A program made the translations under genes and the position numbers. The notes under the pieces are model-generated. The model was not told the DNA's origin, made no database searches, and was given only the letters and a program-made list of their open reading frames with translations. Of a stretch of DNA of 63,472 bases, positions 49,650 to 58,092 are shown in pieces. The DNA is from an uncultured Clostridia bacterium (lineage in GTDB: Bacteria > Bacillota > Clostridia > Oscillospirales > Oscillospiraceae): the NCBI GenBank assembly GCA_947649615.1, contig CANSSG010000014.1:1-63472 (forward strand), in the 5' to 3' direction. Numbering within the stretch: position 1 is the stretch's first letter; every line of letters starts with the position of its first letter.

Positions 49650-50828
49650 ATGTCCAGAAAGACAATTCTGCCAAACATTGCCTACGACACCCAGCGCCGC
49701 AGCTTCTATGTTACCATCCGCCGTCCCATGCCGGACGGAACGATGAAGCGGGCCGTCCAATGCTACCCCTCTTTGGAACTGGCCATACAGGCGTTGGACC
49801 GCCGGGGCGGGGAGAAAATCCTAACCCACGGCGAGGGGCTGGACAAGCTGACCCTGGGGCAATGGCTGACCTATTGGCTGGAACAGATTATCAAGCCCAG
49901 CCGTTCCGCCAGCACGGCCCATGGGTACTGTATGATTATCCGCAACCATCTCTCCCCCGCGCTGGGCAGCGAGCTGCTCTCCAAGCTGACGCCGGCCCAG
50001 GTGCAGTTGTATCTGAACCGGATGCAGTCCGAGGGGTTATGCGCCAACACCGTGCGCAAGCATTACATGCTGCTCCACAACGCCCTGGAGCATGCCCGGA
50101 AGCAGGAGTTAGTATCCCGTAACGTGACAGAGTACGTGACGCCGCCCTCTGCCAGCGACCCGACCCATCATTTTTATGATTCCGAGACGATGGCGAAGCT
50201 TTTTGAAATCCTGGCCGGTACGTCTATGGAGCCGGTTGTAAAGATGGCGGGGTACTTAGGCCTGCGGCGGGCGGAAATCTGCGGCTTGAAGTGGAACCAT
50301 GTGGACCGGGAGCAGAAGGTAATCACTATTGCGGATACGCGGACGACGGTCAACGGCCGTCCGGTGAACAAATCCACCAAGAACCGTTCTTCCATCCGGC
50401 GCTTAGGCTACGCGGGCCTGACGGACATGGAGGAATTGATTGAGCGGCTTTGGAACCAGCGGCAGATGGAAATGGAATTGCTGGGGGACCGCTATGAGGA
50501 CAAGGGGTATGTAATCTGCCACGACGGCGGGAAGCCCTATCAGGCGGATTATCTCAGCAACCGCCTCCAGCGGGTATTGAGCAAGACGGAGCTTCCTTAT
50601 GTTACGCTGCATGGCCTGCGGCATAGCTTTGCCAGTATTGCCAACAGCGCGAACATCCCGCTTTTCGGCATCAGCCGCGCATTGGGGCATAGTACCACCA
50701 ATACCACCAGCCGGATTTATATGCACCTTTTCGACGACACCCATCTGGCGGTTGTGCAGGCAGTCGGCCAAGCGGTCGGCAGCACCCAGTCCCCCCAAAT
50801 CCCGCCAGGCGCGCAGGTGGATTCCTAG
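49650..50828 (+). CDS. Solitary tyrosine recombinase (phage-integrase family)
   Basis: A 392-residue integrase with an N-terminal arm-binding region (1-60), an SAM-like core-binding domain (about 65-160) and a catalytic domain (175-370). Catalytic residues are Arg206 in GYLGLRRAEICGL, His321 and Arg324 in HGLRHSFAS, His347 in GHSTTNTTS and nucleophile Tyr357. All are present, so it should be active. No excisionase, phage or conjugation genes lie near, and no attachment-site repeat was seen around it. It may be a domesticated or stranded integrase. Confidence 0.93.
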   Translation: MSRKTILPNIAYDTQRRSFYVTIRRPMPDGTMKRAVQCYPSLELAIQALDRRGGEKILTHGEGLDKLTLGQWLTYWLEQIIKPSRSASTAHGYCMIIRNHLSPALGSELLSKLTPAQVQLYLNRMQSEGLCANTVRKHYMLLHNALEHARKQELVSRNVTEYVTPPSASDPTHHFYDSETMAKLFEILAGTSMEPVVKMAGYLGLRRAEICGLKWNHVDREQKVITIADTRTTVNGRPVNKSTKNRSSIRRLGYAGLTDMEELIERLWNQRQMEMELLGDRYEDKGYVICHDGGKPYQADYLSNRLQRVLSKTELPYVTLHGLRHSFASIANSANIPLFGISRALGHSTTNTTSRIYMHLFDDTHLAVVQAVGQAVGSTQSPQIPPGAQVDS

Positions 50829-50887
50829 CGCAGCTTCGCCCCTACCCCCGCCAAAAGCGCCCCCATGGCCTGGGCGGCAGAAAATAT

Positions 50888-50914
50888 GAGACCCCGGCCA
50901 GAAGCCGGGGTCTC
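50888..50914 (-). terminator. Terminator of rubredoxin (possibly bidirectional)
   Basis: GAGACCCCGGC and GCCGGGGTCTC form a perfect 11-bp stem with a 5-nt loop between the convergent recombinase and rubredoxin genes. The minus-strand side is followed by ATATTTTC. Confidence 0.8.
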
Positions 50915-50925
50915 GCTGCGTAGCC

Positions 50926-51081
50926 TTACTGCTCGGAGAACATATCCTTCCCCACGCCGCAGAGGGGGCATTCAAAATCCTCGGGAACATCCGCCCATTT
51001 GGTGCCGGGGGCAATGCCGTGCTCAGGATCACCGGCGGCCTCATCATAGACGTAGCCGCAAACATCGCAAACATATTTCAT
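50926..51081 (-). CDS. Rubredoxin
   Basis: A 51-residue rubredoxin reading [19 protein letters not shown] at the start and [11 protein letters not shown] near the end. The two CxxCG pairs bind one iron. The length and the aromatic and proline pattern ([14 protein letters not shown]) are those of classical clostridial rubredoxins. It transfers electrons to rubrerythrin, flavodiiron proteins or similar. GGAGAAATC precedes the start. The rubrerythrin gene at 21.5 kb is a natural partner. Confidence 0.96.
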   Translation of the reverse strand: MKYVCDVCGYVYDEAAGDPEHGIAPGTKWADVPEDFECPLCGVGKDMFSEQ

Positions 51082-51163
51082 GGTTTGATTTCTCCTTTTC
51101 AGTTGATGGTATCCCTAGTATACCCAATTTTTATGCAATTTGTCTGTTGCAAATACAACGATG

Positions 51164-53029
51164 CTAACTAAGTTCCGCCTGCCCGGTATAAAGCTGGTAA
51201 TATTTGCCGTTCTGGGCAATCAAGTCATCGTGGTCCCCACGTTCAATAATCTCACCCTGCTCCAATACCATAATCGCTTTTGCGTTGCGTACGGTGGACA
51301 GCCGGTGGGCAATCACAAACACCGTGCGGTCCGACATAAGGCCGTCCATGCCCTTCTCAATCAGCTTTTCCGTCCGGGTGTCGATGGAACTGGTGGCTTC
51401 GTCCAGGATCAGCACCGGCGGGTCCGCTACGGCGACCCGGGCAATGGCCAAGAGCTGGCGCTCCCCCTGGCTGAGACTGCCGCCATCATCGGTAATCCAG
51501 GTGTTGTAGCCGTCCGGCAGATGGCTGATGAAGGTATCCGCGTTGGCCAGGCGGGCGGCGGCGCGGACCTCCTCGTCGGTGGCGTCCAGCTTGCCGTAGC
51601 GGATGTTGTCGGCAATGGTGCCGGTGAACAGGTGGGTGTCCTGGAGGACGATGCCCAGGGAGCGGCGGAGACTTTCCTTGCTGATGTCCCGGACGTTGAT
51701 GCCATCGTAGGTAATCAGCCCGTTTTCAATTTCATAGAACCGGTTGATTAAGTTGGTAATGGTCGTCTTCCCCGCGCCGGTAGAGCCGACAAAGGCAATC
51801 TTCTGCCCCGGCTTGGCGTAGAGGGAAATGCCGTGGAGAATGGTTTTCTCCGGCACATAACGGAATACTACATCCTGGAAGCGCACGTCGCCCCGCAGGG
51901 GAACCAGCCCGCCGTCAGGCTTCTTCCAGGCCCAGCCGTCGCTGCGGCCCGCCGCTTCGGTAATGGTTCCATCAGCGGCGCAGGAGACGTGAACCAGCGT
52001 GACCTTGCCTTCGTCTGTCTCGGGAGCGGTCTCCATGACTTCAAACACCCGCTCCGCGCCTGCGATGGCGGCGAGGATGCTGTTCACCTGCTGGCTGACC
52101 TGGCTGATGGGCTGGCTGACCTGCCGGGTGTACTGGAGATAGAGCAGCAGGGAGCCTAAATCCAGGCCAAACGCGATGGAAAGCAGTGCGCCGGCACAGC
52201 AGGTCAGCGCGTAGTTAATATGGCTGATATTGCCCATAGCGGGCATCATAGCCCCGGCGAAGGATTGCGCATTGGTGGCGCTGCGGCGGTAACGCTCGTT
52301 GCGCTGGTTAAAGCCCTCCTTGGCCTTGGCCTCGTGGTTGAAGACCTTGATGACTTTCTGCCCCTCAATCATCTCCTCAATGTAGCTGTTGACCTCGCCC
52401 AGGTCTTTCTGCTGGGCCATGAAGTAGCGGCGGGAACGCTTGCCTACCGTCATGATTACAACCAGCATCAGCCCTAAGGAAAACACCGTTACCAAAAACA
52501 GAACGGGGCTGAGGTACAGCATTACCGCAACCACCCCTACAAAGGTCAGTGTGCCGGAAACCAGGGAAATCATACCGTTTTGCAGAATTTCGGTGAGGGT
52601 GTCGATATCGTTGGTGTAGCGGCTCATCAGCTCGCCGTGGGTGTGGGTGTCGAAGTAGCTGAGGGGCAAGCGCTGCATCTTGGCAAACAGATCCCTGCGG
52701 ATGGCGTGGGTGGCCTTCTGGGAGACGTGAACCATGATGCGGGAGTACGTGTAGCTCAGCAGCGCCGCGGCAATGTAGAGGCAGGCCATCCATACCAGCG
52801 TCTTTGCCAGACGGGCATAGTCGCCGGGGACAATGCACTCGTCGATTAATGGCCGGAGCATATACATCCCGCCGATGGAGCAGGCGGTATTGAGCACCAG
52901 GCAGAGGGCTACTACCAGCAGCAGCCATTTTGACCTGCCGATATACCCCATCAGCGTACCAATGGTTTTGCCCGTATTTTTCGGCTTCTGGAAGCCGCCG
53001 TGGGGGCCTCCGTGTCCATGTCTAGGCAT
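51164..53029 (-). CDS. ABC exporter half, ATPase fused to membrane domain (catalytically complete)
   Basis: A 621-residue ABC exporter subunit. The N-terminus is His/Gly-rich (residues 1-12), six membrane helices follow (about 30-330), then the ATPase with Walker A GSTGAGKTT, signature LSQGERQLLAIARV, Walker B LILDEATSSID with the catalytic Glu, and switch His in IAHRLSTV. An extra loop of about 35 residues before the ATPase is unusual. It starts 8 bp inside the upstream ABC gene, so the two form a heterodimer; a multidrug or peptide exporter is likely. Confidence 0.93.
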   Translation of the reverse strand: MPRHGHGGPHGGFQKPKNTGKTIGTLMGYIGRSKWLLLVVALCLVLNTACSIGGMYMLRPLIDECIVPGDYARLAKTLVWMACLYIAAALLSYTYSRIMVHVSQKATHAIRRDLFAKMQRLPLSYFDTHTHGELMSRYTNDIDTLTEILQNGMISLVSGTLTFVGVVAVMLYLSPVLFLVTVFSLGLMLVVIMTVGKRSRRYFMAQQKDLGEVNSYIEEMIEGQKVIKVFNHEAKAKEGFNQRNERYRRSATNAQSFAGAMMPAMGNISHINYALTCCAGALLSIAFGLDLGSLLLYLQYTRQVSQPISQVSQQVNSILAAIAGAERVFEVMETAPETDEGKVTLVHVSCAADGTITEAAGRSDGWAWKKPDGGLVPLRGDVRFQDVVFRYVPEKTILHGISLYAKPGQKIAFVGSTGAGKTTITNLINRFYEIENGLITYDGINVRDISKESLRRSLGIVLQDTHLFTGTIADNIRYGKLDATDEEVRAAARLANADTFISHLPDGYNTWITDDGGSLSQGERQLLAIARVAVADPPVLILDEATSSIDTRTEKLIEKGMDGLMSDRTVFVIAHRLSTVRNAKAIMVLEQGEIIERGDHDDLIAQNGKYYQLYTGQAELS

Positions 53030-54752
53030 CTGCGCTCACCCCCTCTTGCTGGGACAGATATACGTCGCGGTAGATTTCGCTGGATTCCATCAATTCGTCA
53101 TGGGTTCCGGTTCCGGCGATCCTGCCGTCGTCCATCACAACGATGATGTCCGCGTCCATAATGGAAATGATCCGCTGGGCAATGATAATTTTTGTCGTGT
53201 TGGGAAGCTGGGTACGGAAGGCGGCGCGTATTTTCGCGTCCGTAGCCGTATCCACCGCGCTGGTGCTGTCGTCCAGGATCAGGACTTTAGGCTTCTTCAA
53301 AATCGCCCGGGCGATGCAAAGGCGCTGCTTCTGGCCGCCGGAGACGTTGACACCGCCCTGGCCCAGGTCGGTGTTGTAGCCATCTGGCATGCGGCGGATA
53401 AATTCGGCGGCGCAGGCCGCTTCGCAGGCGGCTTCGATTTCCCCGTCCGTGGCGTTGGCGTCGCCCCACAGGAGGTTGTCCCGGATGGTGCCGGAGAACA
53501 GGGTGTTCTTTTGCAGGACCACGCTTACCGCGTCCCGGAGATGCTCCATGCTGTAGTCCTGCACGGGCCTGCCGCCCACCCGTACGGCGCCCTCCTGGGC
53601 TTCGTAAAGCCGGGGAATAAGCTGAACCAGGGTGGATTTGGCGGAGCCGGTGGCGCCAATGATGCCGGCTGTGGCGCCACTGGGGATGTGGAGGCTGATG
53701 TCATGCAGGTTCCACTTTTCCGCACCCTCGTTGTACTTGAAAAAGACATGGTCGAAATCCACGGAGCCGTCGGATACTGTCAGGGAGCCGCCGCCGTCCA
53801 CGATCTCCGGAGTCTCGTCCAGCACTTCCACGATACGCTTAGCGCAGGCCACGGAGCGGGTCAGCATCATCATAATCATAGATACCATCATCAGGCTCAT
53901 GAGCACCTGGGTGATATAGGTGAAGAAGGTGGACAGCAGGCCCACCTCCAGTTCTCCGGACTGAACCAGGGGTGCGCCGTACCACATAACGGCGATGATG
54001 GTGCCGTAGGTAATGAGCATCATGATGGGCATGTTGACCACCACAAAGCCGAAGGCTTTTTCGGAGATGTTCCGGAGCTGGTGGTTGCGCTTCTGGAACT
54101 TCTCTTCCTCATAATCCTCCCGGACGAAGGATTTGACCACGCGGATGGCGGACAGGTTTTCCTGCACAGCCAGATTGACGCCGTCGGTGGCTTCCTGGAG
54201 CTGGCTGAACATGGGGCTGATGAATTTGACCACCAGGGCGATCATCACCAGCAGCAGCGGCAAAGCCACCAGGAACACGCCGGACAGCTTGGCGCTGATG
54301 GCGACAGCCAGCACCAGGGCGGACACCAGCATCACCGGGGCGCGAACCAGCAGGCGCATCCCCATGGTTACCGTCATCTGCATCATATTGCAGTCGTTGG
54401 TCAGGCGGGTCACCAGGGACGCGGTGGAGAATTTCTCAATGTTCCGGAAGGAGAACTCCTGGATATGGCTGTACTGGGCCTGCCGCAGGTTCGCGCCGAA
54501 GCCCTGTCCCGCCCGGGAGGATAAGAACGCCGCCCCTACGCCCAGGCTCATGGACACCAGGGCCATGAGAACCATCAGCGCACCCCTCTGCAAAATATAG
54601 CTTGTGTCCCCGGCAGGGATGCCGGTGTCCACGATGCCGGCCATGACCAGGGGGAGCAGCAACTCAAACACCGCCTCGGCGGCGGAGCAGAGTACGCCGA
54701 AGAGCATCCATTTCCGGTATCCCCTGGTATACGGCCAGAGTTTTTTGATCAT
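53022..54752 (-). CDS. ABC exporter half with degenerate catalytic site
   Basis: A 576-residue ABC exporter subunit with six membrane helices and an ATPase domain. Walker A reads GATGSAKST (Ala for the usual Gly) and the signature is VSGGQKQRLCIARA. Walker B ends LILDDSTSAVD: Asp takes the place of the catalytic Glu, as in the non-hydrolysing half of heterodimeric exporters such as TM287/288 and BmrCD. It lies between the MarR gene (4-bp overlap) and the catalytically complete partner (8-bp overlap). Confidence 0.93.
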   Translation of the reverse strand: MIKKLWPYTRGYRKWMLFGVLCSAAEAVFELLLPLVMAGIVDTGIPAGDTSYILQRGALMVLMALVSMSLGVGAAFLSSRAGQGFGANLRQAQYSHIQEFSFRNIEKFSTASLVTRLTNDCNMMQMTVTMGMRLLVRAPVMLVSALVLAVAISAKLSGVFLVALPLLLVMIALVVKFISPMFSQLQEATDGVNLAVQENLSAIRVVKSFVREDYEEEKFQKRNHQLRNISEKAFGFVVVNMPIMMLITYGTIIAVMWYGAPLVQSGELEVGLLSTFFTYITQVLMSLMMVSMIMMMLTRSVACAKRIVEVLDETPEIVDGGGSLTVSDGSVDFDHVFFKYNEGAEKWNLHDISLHIPSGATAGIIGATGSAKSTLVQLIPRLYEAQEGAVRVGGRPVQDYSMEHLRDAVSVVLQKNTLFSGTIRDNLLWGDANATDGEIEAACEAACAAEFIRRMPDGYNTDLGQGGVNVSGGQKQRLCIARAILKKPKVLILDDSTSAVDTATDAKIRAAFRTQLPNTTKIIIAQRIISIMDADIIVVMDDGRIAGTGTHDELMESSEIYRDVYLSQQEGVSADA

Positions 54753-55198
54753 GCCTTGTTTACCTCGTTTTCCAAGTTTTCGATGATGCGGGGCAGCAGC
54801 TCCCGCAGGATGTTTTCTTCCTCCTCCGACAGGCAGCTTGCAAACCGCCGCCCCGTGCCTTTCAAAATGGATTGGAAGGCTTCCGTTTTACGCCTCCCGT
54901 CCTCCGTCAGGCTCAGCAGGCGGACGCGGCCGTCGGCGGGGCTGGTCCGCCGGGTGATGCAGCCCTTTTCTTCCAGGCGGCTGACAATGCCGTTGATGGT
55001 GGAGGGCTTCAGGTGCAGTTCTTGCTCCAAATCCCGCTGGTTCACGGGCTGCCCGCTCCGGCAGAACAGGTACATCAGCACATGAGACTGTACCGGCGTT
55101 ACGTCATATCCGGACTGGCGCAGCAGCTTTTCGTTATACAGCATTCCCAGGTGGGCGCAGTAGCCGATCAATAGCCCTATATCCGGCGTTTCGCTCAT
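54749..55198 (-). CDS. MarR-family regulator of the ABC exporter
   Basis: A 149-residue MarR protein with a central winged HTH (residues about 45-110: PVNQRDLEQELHLKPSTINGIVSRLEEKGCITRRTSPADGRVRLLSLTEDG). It represses its own operon and is relieved by a small toxic compound. The start at 55198 (ATG) is favoured over GTG 55207 because the GTG overlaps the AAGGGAG ribosome-binding site. It is first in a three-gene operon with the two ABC halves; a palindrome over its promoter is the probable operator. Confidence 0.93.
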   Translation of the reverse strand: MSETPDIGLLIGYCAHLGMLYNEKLLRQSGYDVTPVQSHVLMYLFCRSGQPVNQRDLEQELHLKPSTINGIVSRLEEKGCITRRTSPADGRVRLLSLTEDGRRKTEAFQSILKGTGRRFASCLSEEEENILRELLPRIIENLENEVNKA

Positions 55199-55223
55199 GG
55201 TTTTCACTCCCTTCTTTTGCTGG

Positions 55224-55256
55224 TAGTTAGCACGCTTACTTTTAGCTTGCTAACTA
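55224..55256. promoter_or_regulatory. MarR operator
   Basis: TAGTTAGCA at 55224-55232 and TGCTAACTA at 55248-55256 are perfect inverted 9-mers, 15 bp apart. The palindrome overlaps the -10 box of the marR promoter, as expected for a MarR repressor site. Confidence 0.75.
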
Positions 55257-55281
55257 TACACCTTATTTTTCCCTTCGTCAA
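55253..55281 (-). promoter_or_regulatory. Promoter of the MarR-ABC exporter operon
   Basis: On the minus strand, TTGACG (complement of 55276-55281), a 17-bp spacer and TATAGT (complement of 55253-55258). Confidence 0.75.
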
Positions 55282-55422
55282 GCAGGGATTTTGAATGGTT
55301 TTTGAACCTCCTGTGAACATTTCGTGAATTGTCATGGAGACCGGTTGACTTTTGACAGGCGCTATATTATGATGGCATTGTTCAGAAATGAATTCTCTCT
55401 TTTCTCCCTCTCTCTTTTCTAC

Positions 55423-55456
55423 AAAAAGCCCCCGGCCATCCGGCCGGGGGCTTTTT
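55423..55456 (-). terminator. Terminator of the LysM/GH18 gene
   Basis: AAAAAGCCCCCGGCC and GGCCGGGGGCTTTTT form a perfect 15-bp hairpin with a 4-nt loop, 17 bp after the minus-strand stop. The stretch between it and the marR promoter (55282-55422) has no gene. Confidence 0.93.
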
Positions 55457-55472
55457 GCGGCCTCAGCCGCCT

Positions 55473-56753
55473 TTATCCGTCCCATACCTCATACAGCGCG
55501 TTCAGCACCGCCCAGCCTTGGGGATAGGGGCGCATCAGGTTCCAGTAGCCCGCGCCGTGGAGGCCGTATTCCCCAATCAGGCGGAGCTTGGCGGACATGC
55601 TGCGGGCGTCCTCGAACCAAACCACATGGGAGACGCCGTCAGGGGCCGTGTAGGTGAACCAGGGGGACTGGGCGGCTTCGTCAAACTGAATCTCCGCCCG
55701 GTACCGGACCGCCAGTTCCACCGCCGCCTGGTTGGACAGGGAGCGGGCCATGGTCTCGCCCTGGACGAAGGGCAGGGGCCAGTCATAGCCGTAGTTGGGA
55801 ATGCCCAAATATATCTTTTCCCGGGGAATTTCCGTGACGGCGTAGTCCAAAACCTGGCGTACGTTGGGCAGTGGGGCTACCGCCATGGGCGGGCCGGCGG
55901 TGTAGCCCCACTCATACGTCATCAACAGCACATAATCCGCCGCCCCGCCCAGCAAGGCGTAATCATGGGCTTCATACAGCAGGCCCGGCTGGCGGGCGTA
56001 GGTCTTGGGCGCCAGCGCCACAATGACGGGCAGCCCCAGCGGAGCCAGGCGCGCCCGCAGCGCGGCAATAAACCCGGCGTAAGCTTCCCGCTGGGCGGCG
56101 GGGATGTACTCAAAATCTACGTCCAGGCCTTGGTAGCCCTTGGCGGCAATATTTTCCAAAATCTGGGAGATTAACGCTTCCTGGCGGGTGGGGCTGGTGA
56201 GGAGCGCAACCGCCCGTTCACTGGAAAAATTATCCGTCTCCGTCAAGGTGGATAAGTGCATCAGCGGTGCGCTCCCCAGCCGCCGGGCCTGGGCCAGCAG
56301 CATTTCATCCGCCAGCGGCAGCAGGCCGCCCTCCGCCGTGATGCCGTAGGTGAAGGGGGTCAGATAGCTCATGTACGGCAGCTCCGCGCTGAGGAGCGGG
56401 GCAGGGATGAAGGGATAGGCGTAGCCGTTCGTATACGTTCCGGCGTCAGGCGGGTCCCGGTAGGCGATGACCAACGGCTGCCCCGGCCGGATAGCGGGCT
56501 GCCCGCCCAGGGGGTAATTGTTCCGGTATAGCTGCCGCAGGGACATGCCGTAGCGCCGCGCAATGCCGGAAAGGGTCTCCCCAGGCTGGACGGCGTGGAA
56601 GGTATCCGCCCAGCGGATGACCAGCGTTTGCCCCACCGCCAGCGCATCGTCCGGCGGCGTACCGTTCAGCGCCCGCAGCAGCGACAGGTCGGCGCGGTGT
56701 TGTGCGGCAATGCTGTAGAGCGTTTCGCCGGGGCGTACTACGTGTATTTCCAT
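55473..56753 (-). CDS. LysM-GH18 peptidoglycan hydrolase, SleL/YaaH-like
   Basis: A 426-residue protein with two LysM domains (residues 2-46 and 50-95, VRPGETLYSIA and VQPGETLSGIARRYG) and a GH18 domain (about 105-426). The catalytic motif DxDxE is visible in GLDVDFEYIP. This layout is that of spore proteins SleL and YaaH, N-acetylglucosaminidases that cleave cortex during germination. No signal peptide is present, as usual for spore-coat-targeted members. It supports a spore-forming host. Monocistronic, closed by a strong terminator. Confidence 0.92.
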   Translation of the reverse strand: MEIHVVRPGETLYSIAAQHRADLSLLRALNGTPPDDALAVGQTLVIRWADTFHAVQPGETLSGIARRYGMSLRQLYRNNYPLGGQPAIRPGQPLVIAYRDPPDAGTYTNGYAYPFIPAPLLSAELPYMSYLTPFTYGITAEGGLLPLADEMLLAQARRLGSAPLMHLSTLTETDNFSSERAVALLTSPTRQEALISQILENIAAKGYQGLDVDFEYIPAAQREAYAGFIAALRARLAPLGLPVIVALAPKTYARQPGLLYEAHDYALLGGAADYVLLMTYEWGYTAGPPMAVAPLPNVRQVLDYAVTEIPREKIYLGIPNYGYDWPLPFVQGETMARSLSNQAAVELAVRYRAEIQFDEAAQSPWFTYTAPDGVSHVVWFEDARSMSAKLRLIGEYGLHGAGYWNLMRPYPQGWAVLNALYEVWDG

Positions 56754-56848
56754 GCCAATCCCTCCCTGGTTGTTCTACTGGCAGTTTATGCAGGAAGGTC
56801 CGGCGCGGGAACGGGAAAAGGACTGAAATTCCGGAAATTGTAAGTTTG

Positions 56849-57102
56849 TCAAACAAATAGGCCAAGGAAGTCAATAGGAGAAACCCAACGGAGGGGCCGC
56901 ATCGGCAAGTTGTTGGAGCGGCGGTTATGAACAGCGAGCTGCTTCTGAAAGTCATCCAGAGAGAAGAAAGAGCGGACAGAATAAAAGCGTTTCTGGTCTT
57001 CCTGGTGGCTGCGTTCCACCTGGCTCGGGTGACGCCGTATTTTTCCGCGTAGTTCATTAGGGATTGCCTGTAGGTTATGTCCTGTGTTATACTCTTACTC
57101 AT
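56849..57102 (-). pseudogene. Transposase remnant, IS481-like, internally deleted
   Basis: The minus strand opens with SKSITQDITYRQSLMNYAEK and YGVTRA, the N-terminal start of an IS481-type transposase. After VTRA the frame shifts, and the next frame reads VERSHQEDQKRFYSV, FSLDDFQKQL, HNRRSNNLPMRPL and PIDFL up to a stop at 56849-56851, which is the C-terminal end of the same protein. The middle, with the DDE catalytic core, is missing, so the element is dead. No terminal repeats were found. Confidence 0.75.
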
Positions 57103-57181
57103 GTTTAACCGATGAGACTGCATCCTTCTACCTGTTTCTTCCCCTGCTGTCCAATATGCATTGTACGACTACATATGCGCA

Positions 57182-57225
57182 AACCGGAGCGGTCCTAGCT
57201 ACTTGACAACTTTTTGCCGCTCCGG
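57182..57225. promoter_or_regulatory. Inverted repeat around the larBC promoter
   Basis: ACCGGAGCGG at 57182-57191 and CCGCTCCGGT at 57216-57225 are perfect inverted 10-mers, 24 bp apart. They bracket the -35 box, and the right arm touches the first base of the -10 box. A regulator binding both arms could occlude RNA polymerase; the regulator is unknown. Confidence 0.55.
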
Positions 57226-57230
57226 TATAA
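57202..57230 (+). promoter_or_regulatory. larBC promoter (perfect consensus)
   Basis: TTGACA at 57202-57207, a 17-bp spacer and TATAAT at 57225-57230. This is an exact match to the housekeeping consensus, followed by a leader of about 97 nt. The rest of the 580-bp gap from 56754 holds the transposase remnant. Confidence 0.9.
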
Positions 57231-57333
57231 TATTAAAAAAGGACGCTGCTTTCGTTTTGCTTTCTACTGACTGCTCATGCCCACCGAGCGGTCATATTTT
57301 TTCTGGAAAAAGCGCCAAAAGGGAGATGTTTTT

Positions 57334-58092
57334 ATGGATAATCAGCAGCTTTTACAACTGCTTAACGCGGTCCGCGATGGCAGAACTGCGCCGGAGGATG
57401 CCGCCGGTTTGCTCTGCCGCAGCGGGTATGAGGACTTGGGTTATGCTAAGGTGGATCACCACCGGGCCACGCGGCAGGGGGCGGCGGAGGTTATCTTCGG
57501 GCAGGGGAAGTCCCCGGAGCAGATCGTGGGTATCGTCAACTCCTTAATCGGGCGGGGTGTGGGAAATATTATCATTACCCGGCTGCCGGAGGAAAAAGAA
57601 GAAGCTATACGTGGGAAAATCCCTTACCGCTATGACGCCGCCGCCAGGCTGGCTGTGGCAAACCCTGTGGAACAGACGCTAACAGGCGCGGTGGCTGTGG
57701 TCAGCGCGGGGACGAGCGACCTGGCGGTCTGCGAGGAAGCGGCGCTGACGGCGGAAGCCCTGGGCAGCAAGGTGTTCCGGGTCTATGACGCCGGTGTGGC
57801 GGGGCTGCACAGGCTGCTGGGATCGCTGGAAACACTGGAGAAAGCCCGGTGCATCATCGCTGTGGCGGGAATGGAGGGCGCACTGCCCAGCGTGGTGGGC
57901 GGATTGGTGGGCTGCCCGGTGATCGCGGTGCCTACCAGCGTGGGATACGGCGCAAATCTGGGCGGGCTGGCCGCGCTGCTGGCTATGCTGAACTCCTGCG
58001 CCAGCGGGGTCAGCGTGGTCAATATTGACAACGGCTTCGGCGCGGGGTTCCTGGCCCACAGGATCAATCAAATGAAAGGAATCGGCCAATGA
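57334..58092 (+). CDS. larB: LarB, nickel-pincer cofactor synthesis carboxylase
   Basis: A 252-residue LarB. Its C-terminal part is PurE-like (AVVSAGTSDLAVCEEAALTAEALG, then VAGMEGALPSVVGGLVGCPVIAVPTSVGYG). LarB carboxylates the pyridinium ring of nicotinic acid adenine dinucleotide and hydrolyses it, the first step to the nickel-pincer nucleotide of LarA enzymes. The start at 57334 follows GGGAGATG. It overlaps larC by 4 bp. larE, which inserts sulfur between these steps, is not in the window. Confidence 0.95.
   Translation: MDNQQLLQLLNAVRDGRTAPEDAAGLLCRSGYEDLGYAKVDHHRATRQGAAEVIFGQGKSPEQIVGIVNSLIGRGVGNIIITRLPEEKEEAIRGKIPYRYDAAARLAVANPVEQTLTGAVAVVSAGTSDLAVCEEAALTAEALGSKVFRVYDAGVAGLHRLLGSLETLEKARCIIAVAGMEGALPSVVGGLVGCPVIAVPTSVGYGANLGGLAALLAMLNSCASGVSVVNIDNGFGAGFLAHRINQMKGIGQ

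Noticed and set aside
49494-51160. A prophage or integrative element around the recombinase
   Set aside because: Only the integrase is present; neighbours are yqeB and rubredoxin, and no attachment-site direct repeats or tRNA gene were seen.
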